The notes under the pieces were generated by a model. The model did not search any database. It was not told the origin of the DNA and saw only the letters and a list, made by a program, of their open reading frames with translations. Made by a program: the position numbers and the translations under genes. Source: Pseudomonadota bacterium (GTDB lineage Bacteria > Bdellovibrionota > Bacteriovoracia > Bacteriovoracales > Bacteriovoracaceae). Taken from it: DNA of 64,000 bases. Positions 7,534-15,777 of this stretch are shown here, piece after piece. Every line of letters starts with the position of its first letter. The first letter of the stretch is position 1. Location of the stretch: contig JAIYDL010000014.1 of assembly GCA_027487515.1 (NCBI GenBank), positions 1 to 64,000 on the forward strand. The letters are read 5' to 3'.

Positions 7534-8436
7534 ATGAGCAAGTACTTCCGTTTCCTCGTCAGCTTATCCCTTGTTTCTCAGTCGACCCTGGCCGGGGTAT
7601 GTAGTAACTGGTCTTCGACTAAAGTCGGGGCGCTGGATACGCGCATCGTCTCTGAGGCGAGTGGCCTTGTGTTCTCCCAAGGGAAACTCATTTGGTCGAA
7701 TGATTCTGGTGGGGCAGCCGCTCTTCATGCGTCAGGAGAAGACGGTCGAATAGTTCGCTCGGTTACGATTAAAAACTTCAGCAACACCGACTTCGAAGCG
7801 ATGGCGTTGGGCCCGTGCTTGGATCAACAGAACGAGCGGTGTATTTACCTCGGAGACATCGGTGACTGGATCGGGTGGAGGTCAAGCTTCAAGATCGGGA
7901 TGTTCAAAGAAGCAGACTTCTGGAACGCAACAAGCATCGCTCCCATCAGAACCATAAGCTACTCTTACCCTCGGAACGCTGAGAACGCTGAGGCGATGGT
8001 AGTGACACCCGACGCCCGAATTTTTGTCTTCTCCAAGAGTGAAAGTGGCGTATCTGAAGTGTACCAGCTGGAAGCGAATGCGCGTGTGACCCAGCTGGGC
8101 TCCGTGGACCTGAACTCGATCCTGGGTCGTGCGGCAGGTAAGAATCCACTCATCACCGACGCTGCACTTTCGGCCGATGGACGGAGGATCCTCCTTCTTT
8201 CTTACGGTGACATCGTCGAAGTTAAGGCCGAGCTCATGCTAAAACCTCAGCGCGGGGCCTGGAGAAGAAATGTGGATTACAGCATCGTCAAAGGGCCAGG
8301 ACTCCCACAGCAAGAAACCATTACTTACCTCTCTTCGGACTCTTTTGTCGTATCGACAGAAATTGGTGACGGACGAAGCGCGGAGATACATAGGTATAGC
8401 TGCACCGTCCGCAATTCGAGTCCAGTCGCGAACTGA
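7534..8436 (+). CDS. Secreted putative beta-propeller protein, paralogue 2
   Basis: A 300-residue paralogue of the preceding gene with the same ordered motifs: VSEASGL, LIWSNDSGGAAALHA, DFEAMALGPC and CIYLGDIGD. These continue with SYSYPRNAENAEAMV, TDAALSADGRRILLLSYGD and QQETITYLSSDSFVVSTE. I start it at ATG 7534 (MSKYFRFLVSLSLVSQS, a signal peptide) because AAGGAG sits 7 bases upstream. An in-frame upstream extension to 7492 would overlap the previous gene and bury the signal peptide. Two conserved cysteines (GPC...C, also in paralogue 1) could form a disulfide. Function unknown. Confidence 0.82.
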   Translation: MSKYFRFLVSLSLVSQSTLAGVCSNWSSTKVGALDTRIVSEASGLVFSQGKLIWSNDSGGAAALHASGEDGRIVRSVTIKNFSNTDFEAMALGPCLDQQNERCIYLGDIGDWIGWRSSFKIGMFKEADFWNATSIAPIRTISYSYPRNAENAEAMVVTPDARIFVFSKSESGVSEVYQLEANARVTQLGSVDLNSILGRAAGKNPLITDAALSADGRRILLLSYGDIVEVKAELMLKPQRGAWRRNVDYSIVKGPGLPQQETITYLSSDSFVVSTEIGDGRSAEIHRYSCTVRNSSPVAN

Positions 8437-8484
8437 GTAAGGAGGAGGTCTTCTAGGGACAGATCCACTCCACGAAGAGCAGGT

Positions 8485-9141
8485 TCATCTGCTAATCGTT
8501 CCTAGGAGTCTCCTCAAGCACGAGGGTCCAACGTTCACCACGTTTAAATGCGGAAAGATGTACCGGTTAAGTCCTACTTTTACGACCATGCGTTTGTCCG
8601 GGAAGATCGCTTCAATTTTCCCCTGCCATCCGCGGTTCGTTACAGAGACGAGGTCGTTCGTGCATAAAGTACCAACGCAGGCCTGAGTAAAAGCAATTTG
8701 ACTCGGGTCGAGCATGAATCGTAGATCACTTAAGCCATCAAGTCCCTGCACAGCTACGCGACCATCTGGATGGAATCCGGCAACTTTAGCTGTGATCACG
8801 GTTCCGTTGTGGTTAATCATGACCAATTCGTTGAGACAAAAGACTCCGTTGCACCCATTCGACACAGCCAAATGCCTTGGGTCGTACCTGTGTTCATAGC
8901 CGTCAACTTGTACGTAGACCTGGCCATCCGCTGTGATCCTGTTCACAATCCCCACGCGCAAATCAGTAGAGCTCACGACGCTAGATCCAATGCGAACGGG
9001 ACCTACGGGTGTGTTCTCCCGAACTCTCAGCGCTTCAGCGGTAAGGTGTCTTTGGAGATCTCCAGTCTGAGCAAAGACATCTAGACCCAGACTGGCCGAG
9101 AGGAGCATTACAAAGAAGATCGCAACTGAGGGCTTTCCCAT
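8485..9141 (-). CDS. Secreted protein with three repeated beta-barrel-like modules
   Basis: Not recognised. The start is placed at MGKPSVAIFFVMLLSASLGLD (ATG 9141, AGGA upstream), a good signal peptide; longer in-frame starts would hide it. The 218-residue product has three related modules of about 50 residues. These are STDLRVGIVNRITADGQVYV..., LNELVMINHNGTVITAKVAGFHPDGRVAV... and TNDLVSVTNRGWQGKIEAIFPDKRMVV.... Each has an opening strand, a charged turn and a strand pair around DGR-like residues; modules 2 and 3 are preceded by a C-x(4)-C pair (GCNGVFC, ACVGTLC). The pattern resembles small SH3/KOW-like beta-barrels. It converges on the 7534 gene and diverges from the 9526 cassette. Confidence 0.72.
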   Translation of the reverse strand: MGKPSVAIFFVMLLSASLGLDVFAQTGDLQRHLTAEALRVRENTPVGPVRIGSSVVSSTDLRVGIVNRITADGQVYVQVDGYEHRYDPRHLAVSNGCNGVFCLNELVMINHNGTVITAKVAGFHPDGRVAVQGLDGLSDLRFMLDPSQIAFTQACVGTLCTNDLVSVTNRGWQGKIEAIFPDKRMVVKVGLNRYIFPHLNVVNVGPSCLRRLLGTISR

Positions 9142-9525
9142 CGTGGTTCCTAGTTTGACGATGACGAGGCATCGAGCTCGAAGCTCTCCTAGGTTGTCAT
9201 CACCGCTAAAAATGTTGTCGGCGCCGAGCACACGTAAGCGATTTCCGGATCCAACACTCTCAGTTCGAATCAATTCCTGCCTGTTGAGGCACGTTTATAA
9301 TCTCGGGAATTGAAAACTTTGGACCGACAACAGTTCTTGTCGGATAAACATAAAAAACCTTTAGCTTTAAAAAAGCACATACGGTGTGATCCAACGGATC
9401 TTTTGTCTTCCGACCCCGCGCATAGCCGACCCCCATGCTCGCCTAACAACGTGTTAGTCTGACCTAAAGATTTCTCTAAATATCTTTTCGAGAACATACG
9501 ACAAGAGCCAGGGAAGGAATTAACT
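9142..9525. other. 384-bp divergent intergenic region
   Basis: No credible gene lies here. It separates two divergently transcribed exported-protein genes and must hold both promoters. Visible elements are a perfect inverted repeat CCGACAA (9324-9330) / TTGTCGG (9337-9343) with a 6-base loop and an isolated TATAAT at 9296-9301 without a good -35. There is also a purine-rich leader with GGAAGGA just before ATG 9526. The inverted repeat is a candidate operator for either gene. Confidence 0.5.
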
Positions 9526-10044
9526 ATGAAAATATTTGTCGCTCTACTTATTGCTGCCTCGAGCTTTGCGGCCAGTGCTGCGAGCTTCGACCTCTCTGGG
9601 AAAAAGGTCTCCGTCGAAGTGCCGAAGAACTGGGAAGCCGTGAAAGACCTTTTCGGAATTCCATTGGCCATCCTCGGGCCCTGGGCGAACGAGTCTCGCC
9701 CCGTGCTCTCCGTTCTCCCAACCGGAGTGACCACGGAGCAAATGCCAGAAGAGAACTTTAAAAAACTCTTCGATGACTTCAAGAAAGAAAAAGATGAGTG
9801 GGTGAAGTCTCACAAGGGCGAACTTCTGAGCTATGAGCCGAAGACAGAAGTAGTGCTCCAGAGTGACCTGAAGGGCCACTACATCGGTGCCGAGTTTAAA
9901 ATCAACGCCGTTCATTTTATCGAACGCAGCTACTACCTTTACTGCAAAAAAAACCTCTACAACCTTAAGTATTCGATCCGGGATGAACACCGGAAGTACT
10001 TGAAGGATCTTCAGAAGATGGTCCAGGAGTTCAAATGCGAGTAA
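9526..10044 (+). CDS. Cassette gene A: small secreted protein
   Basis: Function unknown. The 172-residue product has a signal peptide (MKIFVALLIAASSFAASA). The mature sequence is about 150 residues: SFDLSGKKVSVEVPKNWEA, then DLFGIPLAILGPWANESRPV and a lysine-rich middle. Near the end, a SYYLYCKKNLYNLKYS segment and a terminal cysteine may pair. The 'GKKVSVEVPKNWE ... GIPLAILGPW' opening resembles small periplasmic proteins described for integral-membrane protease or lipid-stress contexts, but I cannot name a family. GGAAGGA lies 8 bases before ATG. It overlaps gene B by 10 bases, so A, B and C are translationally coupled. A degenerate N-terminal copy exists at 14190. Confidence 0.8.
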   Translation: MKIFVALLIAASSFAASAASFDLSGKKVSVEVPKNWEAVKDLFGIPLAILGPWANESRPVLSVLPTGVTTEQMPEENFKKLFDDFKKEKDEWVKSHKGELLSYEPKTEVVLQSDLKGHYIGAEFKINAVHFIERSYYLYCKKNLYNLKYSIRDEHRKYLKDLQKMVQEFKCE

Positions 10045-11765
10045 TACTCTTAACCCTAGTCACACTTCTTATTTCTGGTGTCGCGAGTGCGAACGAGCGC
10101 GAGATCACTGATAAGCTCAACCGGCTTCAGCTCCTTCAGACGAAAGTCTCTGAGCGATGCCTCAATAATCCGGACTCTCGGAACGTGCAGGTTAGGATCG
10201 AAGGACGGACCTACCGATGTCCGGAGCTCATCGCAGTGACCAATCTTCTCCGCGAACAGTTGGCGGAAGAGGTGGCCAGACACCGGGAGAACTGTCAGGA
10301 ACAGAACCGCAGGCCTCAGCATGCGGCACTTGCGACTCAAGCAGCGACGATTGCCCAGCGTGCGGCTTCGTGCCCTCCCTCCCCAGATCGCCAGGGGTGT
10401 GCCGGGAAGTTTGCCTGTGGCATCCTCACGGCCGTCACTTTCCCGATCGCGGCGCTTGCGACCAGAATGACGGATTCACCAGCGGTGCGGCAGTGTACCG
10501 ACCAGGCCCGAGGCATGCCAGCATGCTTGGCCAATCTTTTCCGTGGTATTTTTGATTCCATGTGGTCGATGATCACTCTCGTCTGGGACCTTGGCCGTGC
10601 GGCCATCACCGCAACCGGCGAGTGGCTCGGTATCATCCGGCGCTCCGAGGCCACGACGTCCGAAAGAGCGATGATGGCGCAGCAAGCGGGGCCAGGCTTT
10701 CTCAGCCGCCTTGCTTCTGACCCCGCAGGAACGATTCGGAAAATGGCGAGTGACCTCTTCGACGCCGTTCAAGAGTCGGCGATGAATCACTATGGGTGTG
10801 AACGCTGGTCTGGAGCGCCGTTCGTTTCAAATTGCTTAAGGCCCATGACCACCTGGAACTGTGGAACTTGCCAGCAGAAGACCCAAGTCTTTTGTGGAAT
10901 CGCCGGCTACGCCGTAGGCGAAATTGGAACCGCATTTCTCACAGGTGGAATCTTCTCCGGAGCTAAGATAGCGGTCCAAGGCGCTGTGAAACTCGGAGCC
11001 GGTCCTTCACGAACCGTCGCTGCCTTCATGTCAAGGACCTTCCCGAGGGCCTCAACAGAAGTTGCCGAAGCCGCAGGCAGAGTCAGAAACCTTGCTGCCA
11101 ACGGCTTCACCGCCGCTCAGAACCGGCTCTTCGATGCCTGGAGCGCCGTCGCGAATAGTCAGGTGACTCGCGCCATCGCCACCGCCGCGAGAACCACGGG
11201 TGTTACGACCATCTCCCGCGCAACCCTTAGACCTATCGCTGTTTATCTCAGTGCCATGGACCGGGCCTTCGTGGCTGGTGCATCGGCGGTCGACTCTGTC
11301 GCCGCAGGGGGGCGGGGGGCGGCCGGAGCGCGCATCGCAGATCAGGCCATGGGTGTAACCCCACCACCGGGGCTCACTGTGGAGTCGAATCCAGCGCGCC
11401 AAAGACCTGGAAGAGGATCAGCACCTTCAACGACTCAAGGAACTCCATCAGTCCCAAGGACAGCGACTCCGCCGTCTATTTCTGCGACCGGTCCCGTGCG
11501 GAGAGAAGAAGCCGCTACCGCCGAGAGGACTCGGTCCGCCAATACTAGTGCCAGAGGGGCAGACGAATTAGATGTAGCAGCAGACATGGCCAGGTACCGC
11601 TCTGATCCAGAGTTTGCCGCCCTCTTCCGTGGTCCAGAGATGTACCAAGGTCACCACCAAGAGGTTGCTTTGGTCATTAAGGCGATGGAGCAGGCCCAGC
11701 CTCAGATGACTAAGCAAGCGATCCGACAGAGGATTCAGGAAACTCTGAGCTCATGCCAATTGTAG
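10035..11765 (+). CDS. Cassette gene B: large secreted Ala/Arg-rich protein
   Basis: Not recognised. The 576 residues begin with a signal peptide (MRVILLTLVTLLISGVASA). Then come a charged helical stretch (about 20-100) and a cysteine-containing segment with two amphipathic or hydrophobic helices (CGILTAVTFPIAALATRM; IFDSMWSMITLVWDLG). A Cys cluster follows (YGCERW...CLRP...NCGTCQQKTQVFCG), then a Gly/Ala-rich hydrophobic region (YAVGEIGTAFLTGGIFSG). A Ser/Thr/Pro low-complexity linker (about 440-510) leads to a conserved-looking C-terminal helix pair (FRGPEMYQGHHQEVALVI...SCQL). The architecture (cysteine-stabilised core, linker, small C-terminal domain) suits an exported effector or surface protein. 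It overlaps A by 10 bases and C by 13 bases. A G6-C-G6 tract lies at 11307-11319. Confidence 0.78.
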   Translation: MRVILLTLVTLLISGVASANEREITDKLNRLQLLQTKVSERCLNNPDSRNVQVRIEGRTYRCPELIAVTNLLREQLAEEVARHRENCQEQNRRPQHAALATQAATIAQRAASCPPSPDRQGCAGKFACGILTAVTFPIAALATRMTDSPAVRQCTDQARGMPACLANLFRGIFDSMWSMITLVWDLGRAAITATGEWLGIIRRSEATTSERAMMAQQAGPGFLSRLASDPAGTIRKMASDLFDAVQESAMNHYGCERWSGAPFVSNCLRPMTTWNCGTCQQKTQVFCGIAGYAVGEIGTAFLTGGIFSGAKIAVQGAVKLGAGPSRTVAAFMSRTFPRASTEVAEAAGRVRNLAANGFTAAQNRLFDAWSAVANSQVTRAIATAARTTGVTTISRATLRPIAVYLSAMDRAFVAGASAVDSVAAGGRGAAGARIADQAMGVTPPPGLTVESNPARQRPGRGSAPSTTQGTPSVPRTATPPSISATGPVRREEAATAERTRSANTSARGADELDVAADMARYRSDPEFAALFRGPEMYQGHHQEVALVIKAMEQAQPQMTKQAIRQRIQETLSSCQL

Positions 11766-13153
11766 GACTCCTCTTTCTTATTTTGATGTCGGTGGCCCAT
11801 GGTCAGGGTGGACCAAGCCGGCCAGGGCCAGTGGTGAAGCCTGTGGATAACTCACCCGCCCAATTAGAAGCGGTCCCTTCTGGGATAGCCGAGCTAAAAC
11901 CGAGCGGCAATCGGAACGAGCCATTCCGAGAGGGGGTCCTTCCTGTCACGGGTGCTCGTGCTGGAGACGTGGAGCTTCTCGTTCAACGTCGACTCGCGCA
12001 GCAAACTCGACTCGCTCTGATCGCTAGTGAAACAAGAGAGCTGCGCTACAATACTTTCATTTTTGGCCTTGATGACACAGGAAGGAACACTCTCGGTGGT
12101 CTCGTTGATGCGGTTCGAAGAGGAGTTAAGGTCAAGCTGATTGTCGACGGCTACCATCTCGAAAACTTGGCCCGGAATCGCCACATTTTACAAGCACTCA
12201 CTGAGATCGGAGTCGACGTCCGAGTTTTTAATCCTGTCTACCGGCATCCTCTGAGTATCAACAATCGCAATCACATGAAGAGCCTCATCGGGACTCAAGA
12301 AATGGTTGTGGGAGGAAGAAACACGCAGAATCAATACTTCAGTGAGTACATCGACATCGAAGCCCACGTCCGTGGGAGTTCAGTGCAGGATGCCATTCGT
12401 CACTACGATGAAGTCTTCAACTCACCCCAGGTCCGGGCACCCATCAGAACGAACAACAGAGTAGAGGTCGCGAGAGCACGAGAACTTCTCAGTGGCTGGG
12501 CGCGAGATTTTAGGTCGAATCTCGAAACACCAACCCGAGTTCTCGGAACGCCAACTGTTGTCGAAGAAGTCCGTTACGTCGGAGATCCTGCCGATCTGGC
12601 CACGAAGAGAGCTGCAGGAATCAATCGAGAAATCGTCGCTATGATCGATCGGTCACGACGAACGCTGGAGTTCATGAACCCCTACGTCCTCATGGCCCCA
12701 GAGGTCGAAGAAGCAGTGAGACGGGCACGGAGCCGGGGAGTAAGAATTTCCGTTGCAACCAACTCGAGTGCGGCCACCGACTCGGGTCTGGTTGGCCGTG
12801 CCTGGCAGATAAAAAGACAAGAGCTCATCGATATGGGTGTCGAAGTTTATGAGACGACCCAAAACTACGTGCATGGGAAAACGGTGATCCGAGACGGTCG
12901 AGAAGTGTTCATTGGAAGCTTCAACCTCGACATGCGATCCTTTAACCTCAACCTTGAAAACGGGATCTTCGTTCGAAGCCGGGCCCTGGCGCGGAATCTT
13001 GCTCGCCACCAGGCACGACTCCGAGATACGTTCATGGTTAGAGCAGTGACCCCCGAAACGCCGCCCGCGAGAAATATTCTTCAGCGAGGCGGAGACTGTG
13101 TTCGGAACGGGATGAATCGACTCATCACTAGTCTAGTTTATCCGATTCTCTGA
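11753..13153 (+). CDS. Cassette gene C: exported phospholipase D-family protein, copy 1
   Basis: A 466-residue PLD-superfamily protein with a signal peptide (MPIVGLLFLILMSVAHGQG). Two HKD half-sites are present. The first is HMKSLIGTQEMVVGGRN (His 174), where Thr replaces the usual Asp but His, Lys and the downstream GGxN remain. The second is HGKTVIRDGREVFIGSFNL (His 374), fully canonical. Such enzymes cleave or transfer phosphodiester head groups through a phospho-His intermediate formed by paired HKD motifs, so catalysis is plausible. A conserved tail RGGDCVRNGMNRLI follows the catalytic region. The ATG overlaps the end of gene B, so translation is coupled. Export points to periplasmic or extracellular phospholipids, or prey membranes if this is a predator. 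Confidence 0.9.
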   Translation: MPIVGLLFLILMSVAHGQGGPSRPGPVVKPVDNSPAQLEAVPSGIAELKPSGNRNEPFREGVLPVTGARAGDVELLVQRRLAQQTRLALIASETRELRYNTFIFGLDDTGRNTLGGLVDAVRRGVKVKLIVDGYHLENLARNRHILQALTEIGVDVRVFNPVYRHPLSINNRNHMKSLIGTQEMVVGGRNTQNQYFSEYIDIEAHVRGSSVQDAIRHYDEVFNSPQVRAPIRTNNRVEVARARELLSGWARDFRSNLETPTRVLGTPTVVEEVRYVGDPADLATKRAAGINREIVAMIDRSRRTLEFMNPYVLMAPEVEEAVRRARSRGVRISVATNSSAATDSGLVGRAWQIKRQELIDMGVEVYETTQNYVHGKTVIRDGREVFIGSFNLDMRSFNLNLENGIFVRSRALARNLARHQARLRDTFMVRAVTPETPPARNILQRGGDCVRNGMNRLITSLVYPIL

Positions 13154-13179
13154 AAAGAATTAAAAAAAACTTTGATGAT

Positions 13180-13866
13180 TCAGGGAGACGGCGTAGGAAG
13201 TTGTCCCGGGACAATCGGGGTCGTCGATGGTTTCGGTGCCTTACTTTCGAACAGATGAACCTGAGCGTTACTGATTCCAAGATGGTCCCTAAAGAATGTG
13301 AGACCTCTCTGCGTTACTTCGTTCGGTGGCTGGAATGTTCCGGAGGCTCCATCGAAATGGAAAACACCGCGCTCATCGATGTAAAATTCTCCGGCGAGGT
13401 GAAGGTCCCGGGTTTGGTCCCGCAGGATTGCGTGCTTCGATGCTAAGTTTCGCATGATACCAGGGCGAGTTTCGGCAAAGACAATCTTGGCATCGTCGAT
13501 GACGTAAGTGTAATGAGTGTTAGGTCGCAAGAGCCGAGTAAACTCACTGTTCGGCACATCTCCGAGAGAAAGAGTGTCACTAAAGGTACCACGCGCGGCT
13601 CGAGCAACTACAGGTCTCCGGTAGATTCCAAAGATGTTACTCAGCATAGGTACGGAGGCTATCCGTAAAGAATCAGATCCAAAAATTTCTCTTGTGTTCA
13701 CACCATGGTGAAACTCGACAATCTCGAGTCGCCGCGCTCCCCTACTTTCAAACTGATGAAGTAGATTCAAGAGGGAGCTGCGGCATCTATTCTGTTGGAC
13801 TTCTCCAGCATCAGAATAGGATGAAGCCAATAAGATCAGTAAGAAGAAACAAGACACTCTTTTCAT
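13180..13866 (-). CDS. Secreted protein of unknown function
   Basis: The 228-residue product has a signal peptide (MKRVSCFFLLILLASSYSDA). The most distinctive block is NLASKHAILRDQTRDLHLAGEFYID followed by VFHFDGASGTFQPPNEV. This recalls a poorly characterised domain with the pattern SKHA...AGEF...D..SGTF.P seen in scattered bacterial and eukaryotic proteins. I have this from memory and give it low weight. A Pro/Thr/Ser tail ends the protein. It converges with cassette gene C (26-base gap, no good terminator) and diverges from the decayed second cassette, so it is sandwiched between the two cassette copies. Confidence 0.75.
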   Translation of the reverse strand: MKRVSCFFLLILLASSYSDAGEVQQNRCRSSLLNLLHQFESRGARRLEIVEFHHGVNTREIFGSDSLRIASVPMLSNIFGIYRRPVVARAARGTFSDTLSLGDVPNSEFTRLLRPNTHYTYVIDDAKIVFAETRPGIMRNLASKHAILRDQTRDLHLAGEFYIDERGVFHFDGASGTFQPPNEVTQRGLTFFRDHLGISNAQVHLFESKAPKPSTTPIVPGQLPTPSP

Positions 13867-14189
13867 GAGACCCCTAAAGCTTTAAGATCCGACGATTTAA
13901 TCGTCAGATATTCATCTAAAGTTAAGCTTTTATGAAAATAAAAAATATTTACCCTAAAGAGTTGCCCGATTTCTCAATCCCTCATTCGAAAAGAATCGAT
14001 TAAAACTACCTAAGCTTGGAGTTTGGGGTCTTCGAGTTCGTTTGCAAGCACAGCCGACAGGGTTCAACCCTCGTCATCCAAGGGGCCAACACTTTACGAA
14101 ACGCCCGACTTCTTTGCTCGAACAAAAATTGAAGCCCCCTTAAGCTTTCTCCACCATGTATACGATAAGGGGACAAGAAGGGATAAATC
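13867..14189. other. 323-bp divergent intergenic region
   Basis: No gene seen. The first about 110 bases are strongly AT-rich (13880-13960) and suit promoters for the minus-strand gene. The last about 45 bases, just before ATG 14190, resemble the leader of cassette gene A: a TATACGATAAG...GAAGGGATAAATC pattern against CATACGACAAG...GGAAGGAATTAAC. The duplication therefore included upstream sequence. Confidence 0.5.
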
Positions 14190-14387
14190 ATGAAACCCGT
14201 AGCGTTCGCAATTTCTGTTATGTTGAGTGCTTGCCCAGAGGGTGCGAGCTTCGCCATCGGAATGAAAATTATTTCCATGGAACGGCCTAGAAGCTGGGAG
14301 AATCAAAAAAACCTCTTCCGGATTCCACTCGCCACTCTAGCTCCTTGGGTGGAAAAATCTCGGGGGCAAAGCTTTTGCCAATTGTAA
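14190..14387 (+). pseudogene. Decayed A-B fusion remnant of a duplicated cassette
   Basis: A 65-codon open frame whose first about 60 residues align with the N-terminus of cassette gene A: GASF...ERPRSWE...NLFRIPLATLAPWVEKSR against AASF...EVPKNWE...DLFGIPLAILGPWANESR. Its last four codons, FCQL-stop, match the very end of gene B (SCQL-stop), including the nucleotide run TGCCAATTGTA. A deletion thus removed the last two thirds of A and almost all of B while keeping the frame and the B/C overlap. GAAGGGA lies 7 bases before the ATG. It may still be translated as a leader that couples to the second PLD gene. Confidence 0.82.
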
Positions 14388-15661
14388 TACTATCCCTTTT
14401 TCTCGCCGTAGCAGTTGCGCTGGGACAAACCATAGCAGCGCAACAATCTCCCGAGGCGGGTGGAGCGAGCGGTAATGTCGAACTGTTGCTGCAACGGCGA
14501 CTCGCGAACCAAACACGTCTCGCCTTGATCGCCAACGAGCAACGGGAACTCCGCTACAATACGTTCATCTTTGGCCTCGATGAAACTGGCAGAAGTACGT
14601 TGGGGGGCCTCGTGGACGCTGCTCGCCGGGGCGTGAGGGTTAAACTACTTATTGACGGCCTCCATCCTGAGAACGTCACAAACCATCGGCACATGTTACA
14701 GGCCCTCAGAGATCTAGGGATCGACGTTCGCATTTACAACCCCGTCTACCGACACCCCCTGAGTATTAACTACCGTAACCACATGAAGAGCCTCATCGGG
14801 ACACAGGAAATGGTCGTTGGTGGAAGGAACACTCAAAATCATTATTTTAATGAGTTCATCGACGTCGAGGCCCAGGTCCGAGGGCAGGCCGTGCAAGACG
14901 CCGCCCGACACTACGATGAAGTCTTTACTTCCCCCCAAGTCCGAGCACCGATCACATCCAATAACGCCGATGAAGTTGCGAGGGCCCGCCAGGACCTCAT
15001 CGCCTGGTCCCGAGAGTTCAGGGCAAACCTTGCTCAACCCTTCCGGGCCATCCAACGACCGACGGATGTTGAAGACATCCGGTACGTCGGAGATCCGGCC
15101 GATCCCATCGCAAAACGAACTGGAGGAATAAGTCGGGATATCATTGCGATGATCGACCGTGCCCAGGAGTCCTTGGAGTTCATGAATCCCTACGTCTTGA
15201 TGTCTCCGGAGACTGAGGATGCTATCAGACGGGCCCGTGCCCGAGGGGTACGGGTCTCCGTAGCGACTAACTTCGCTTCCTCGGTTGATTCCGGCATCGT
15301 CAGTCGTGCCTGGGAGATCAAAAGGCTGGACCTCCTCAACATGGGTGTAGAAGTCTTTGAGACAAGTCAGACCTACGTGCACTCGAAGACAATCATCCGG
15401 GATGGCCGAGAAGTGTTTATCGGGAGTTTTAACCTCGACATGCGATCGTTTAATCTTAATCTTGAGAATGGCATTTTTGTCAGAAGCCAAAGCCTGGCCA
15501 ACAATCTCGCTCGCCACCAAGAGCGACTCCGCCGGACATTCATGACGAGGGCAGAAACTCCCGCTCCGACGACCTCGCGAACAATTCTCCAAAGGGGTGG
15601 AGCATGCATCCGGAACGGAATGAACCGGCTTATCACAACCCTGGCATACCCCTATCTCTAG
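14375..15661 (+). CDS. Exported phospholipase D-family protein, copy 2
   Basis: A close paralogue of the 11753 protein over its whole length, e.g. RRLA(Q/N)QTRLALIA, LRYNTFIFGLD and VYRHPLSIN. HMKSLIGTQEMVVGGRN is identical at the first half-site (again Thr for Asp). The second half-site is HSKTIIRDGREVFIGSFNL, and the tail RGGACIRNGMNRLI is kept. No ATG is available at the 5' end. By homology with copy 1 (MPIVGLLF...), translation should start at TTG 14375 (then PIVILSLFLAVAVALG, a signal peptide), overlapping the stop of the A-B remnant. A TTG further upstream at 14345 is less likely. The start-codon change may lower expression or make it depend on coupling. Both HKD histidines are intact, so the enzyme is probably functional. 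Confidence 0.88.
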   Translation: MPIVILSLFLAVAVALGQTIAAQQSPEAGGASGNVELLLQRRLANQTRLALIANEQRELRYNTFIFGLDETGRSTLGGLVDAARRGVRVKLLIDGLHPENVTNHRHMLQALRDLGIDVRIYNPVYRHPLSINYRNHMKSLIGTQEMVVGGRNTQNHYFNEFIDVEAQVRGQAVQDAARHYDEVFTSPQVRAPITSNNADEVARARQDLIAWSREFRANLAQPFRAIQRPTDVEDIRYVGDPADPIAKRTGGISRDIIAMIDRAQESLEFMNPYVLMSPETEDAIRRARARGVRVSVATNFASSVDSGIVSRAWEIKRLDLLNMGVEVFETSQTYVHSKTIIRDGREVFIGSFNLDMRSFNLNLENGIFVRSQSLANNLARHQERLRRTFMTRAETPAPTTSRTILQRGGACIRNGMNRLITTLAYPYL

Positions 15662-15720
15662 GCCATCGTGCTTCACGATCTATGAAGGGAATCTCTCGCA
15701 GCATCGTAGACTTCCCAATG

Positions 15721-15750
15721 AAAAAGGCCCGGTTTCCCGGGCCCTCTTTT
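15721..15750. terminator. Bidirectional intrinsic terminator between PLD copy 2 and rpsA
   Basis: GGCCCGG (15726-15732), TTTC loop, CCGGGCC (15737-15743), flanked by AAAAA on the left and CTCTTTT on the right. It can end both the plus-strand PLD transcript and the minus-strand rpsA transcript. Confidence 0.9.
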
Positions 15751-15777
15751 AGAAAAATCAATTCACTAAAGTTCCGC

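Noticed and set aside
9270-9782. A 170-codon minus-strand open frame across the 9142-9525 region and gene A
   Set aside because: It covers the gene A signal peptide antisense, shows no family or good start site, and gene A is supported by a signal peptide and a paralogous fragment.
11307-11319. G6-C-G6 tract in cassette gene B as a phase-variable site or quadruplex
   Set aside because: The tract is interrupted by C and only two long runs are present, with no sign of length variation; it encodes an ordinary Gly/Arg stretch.
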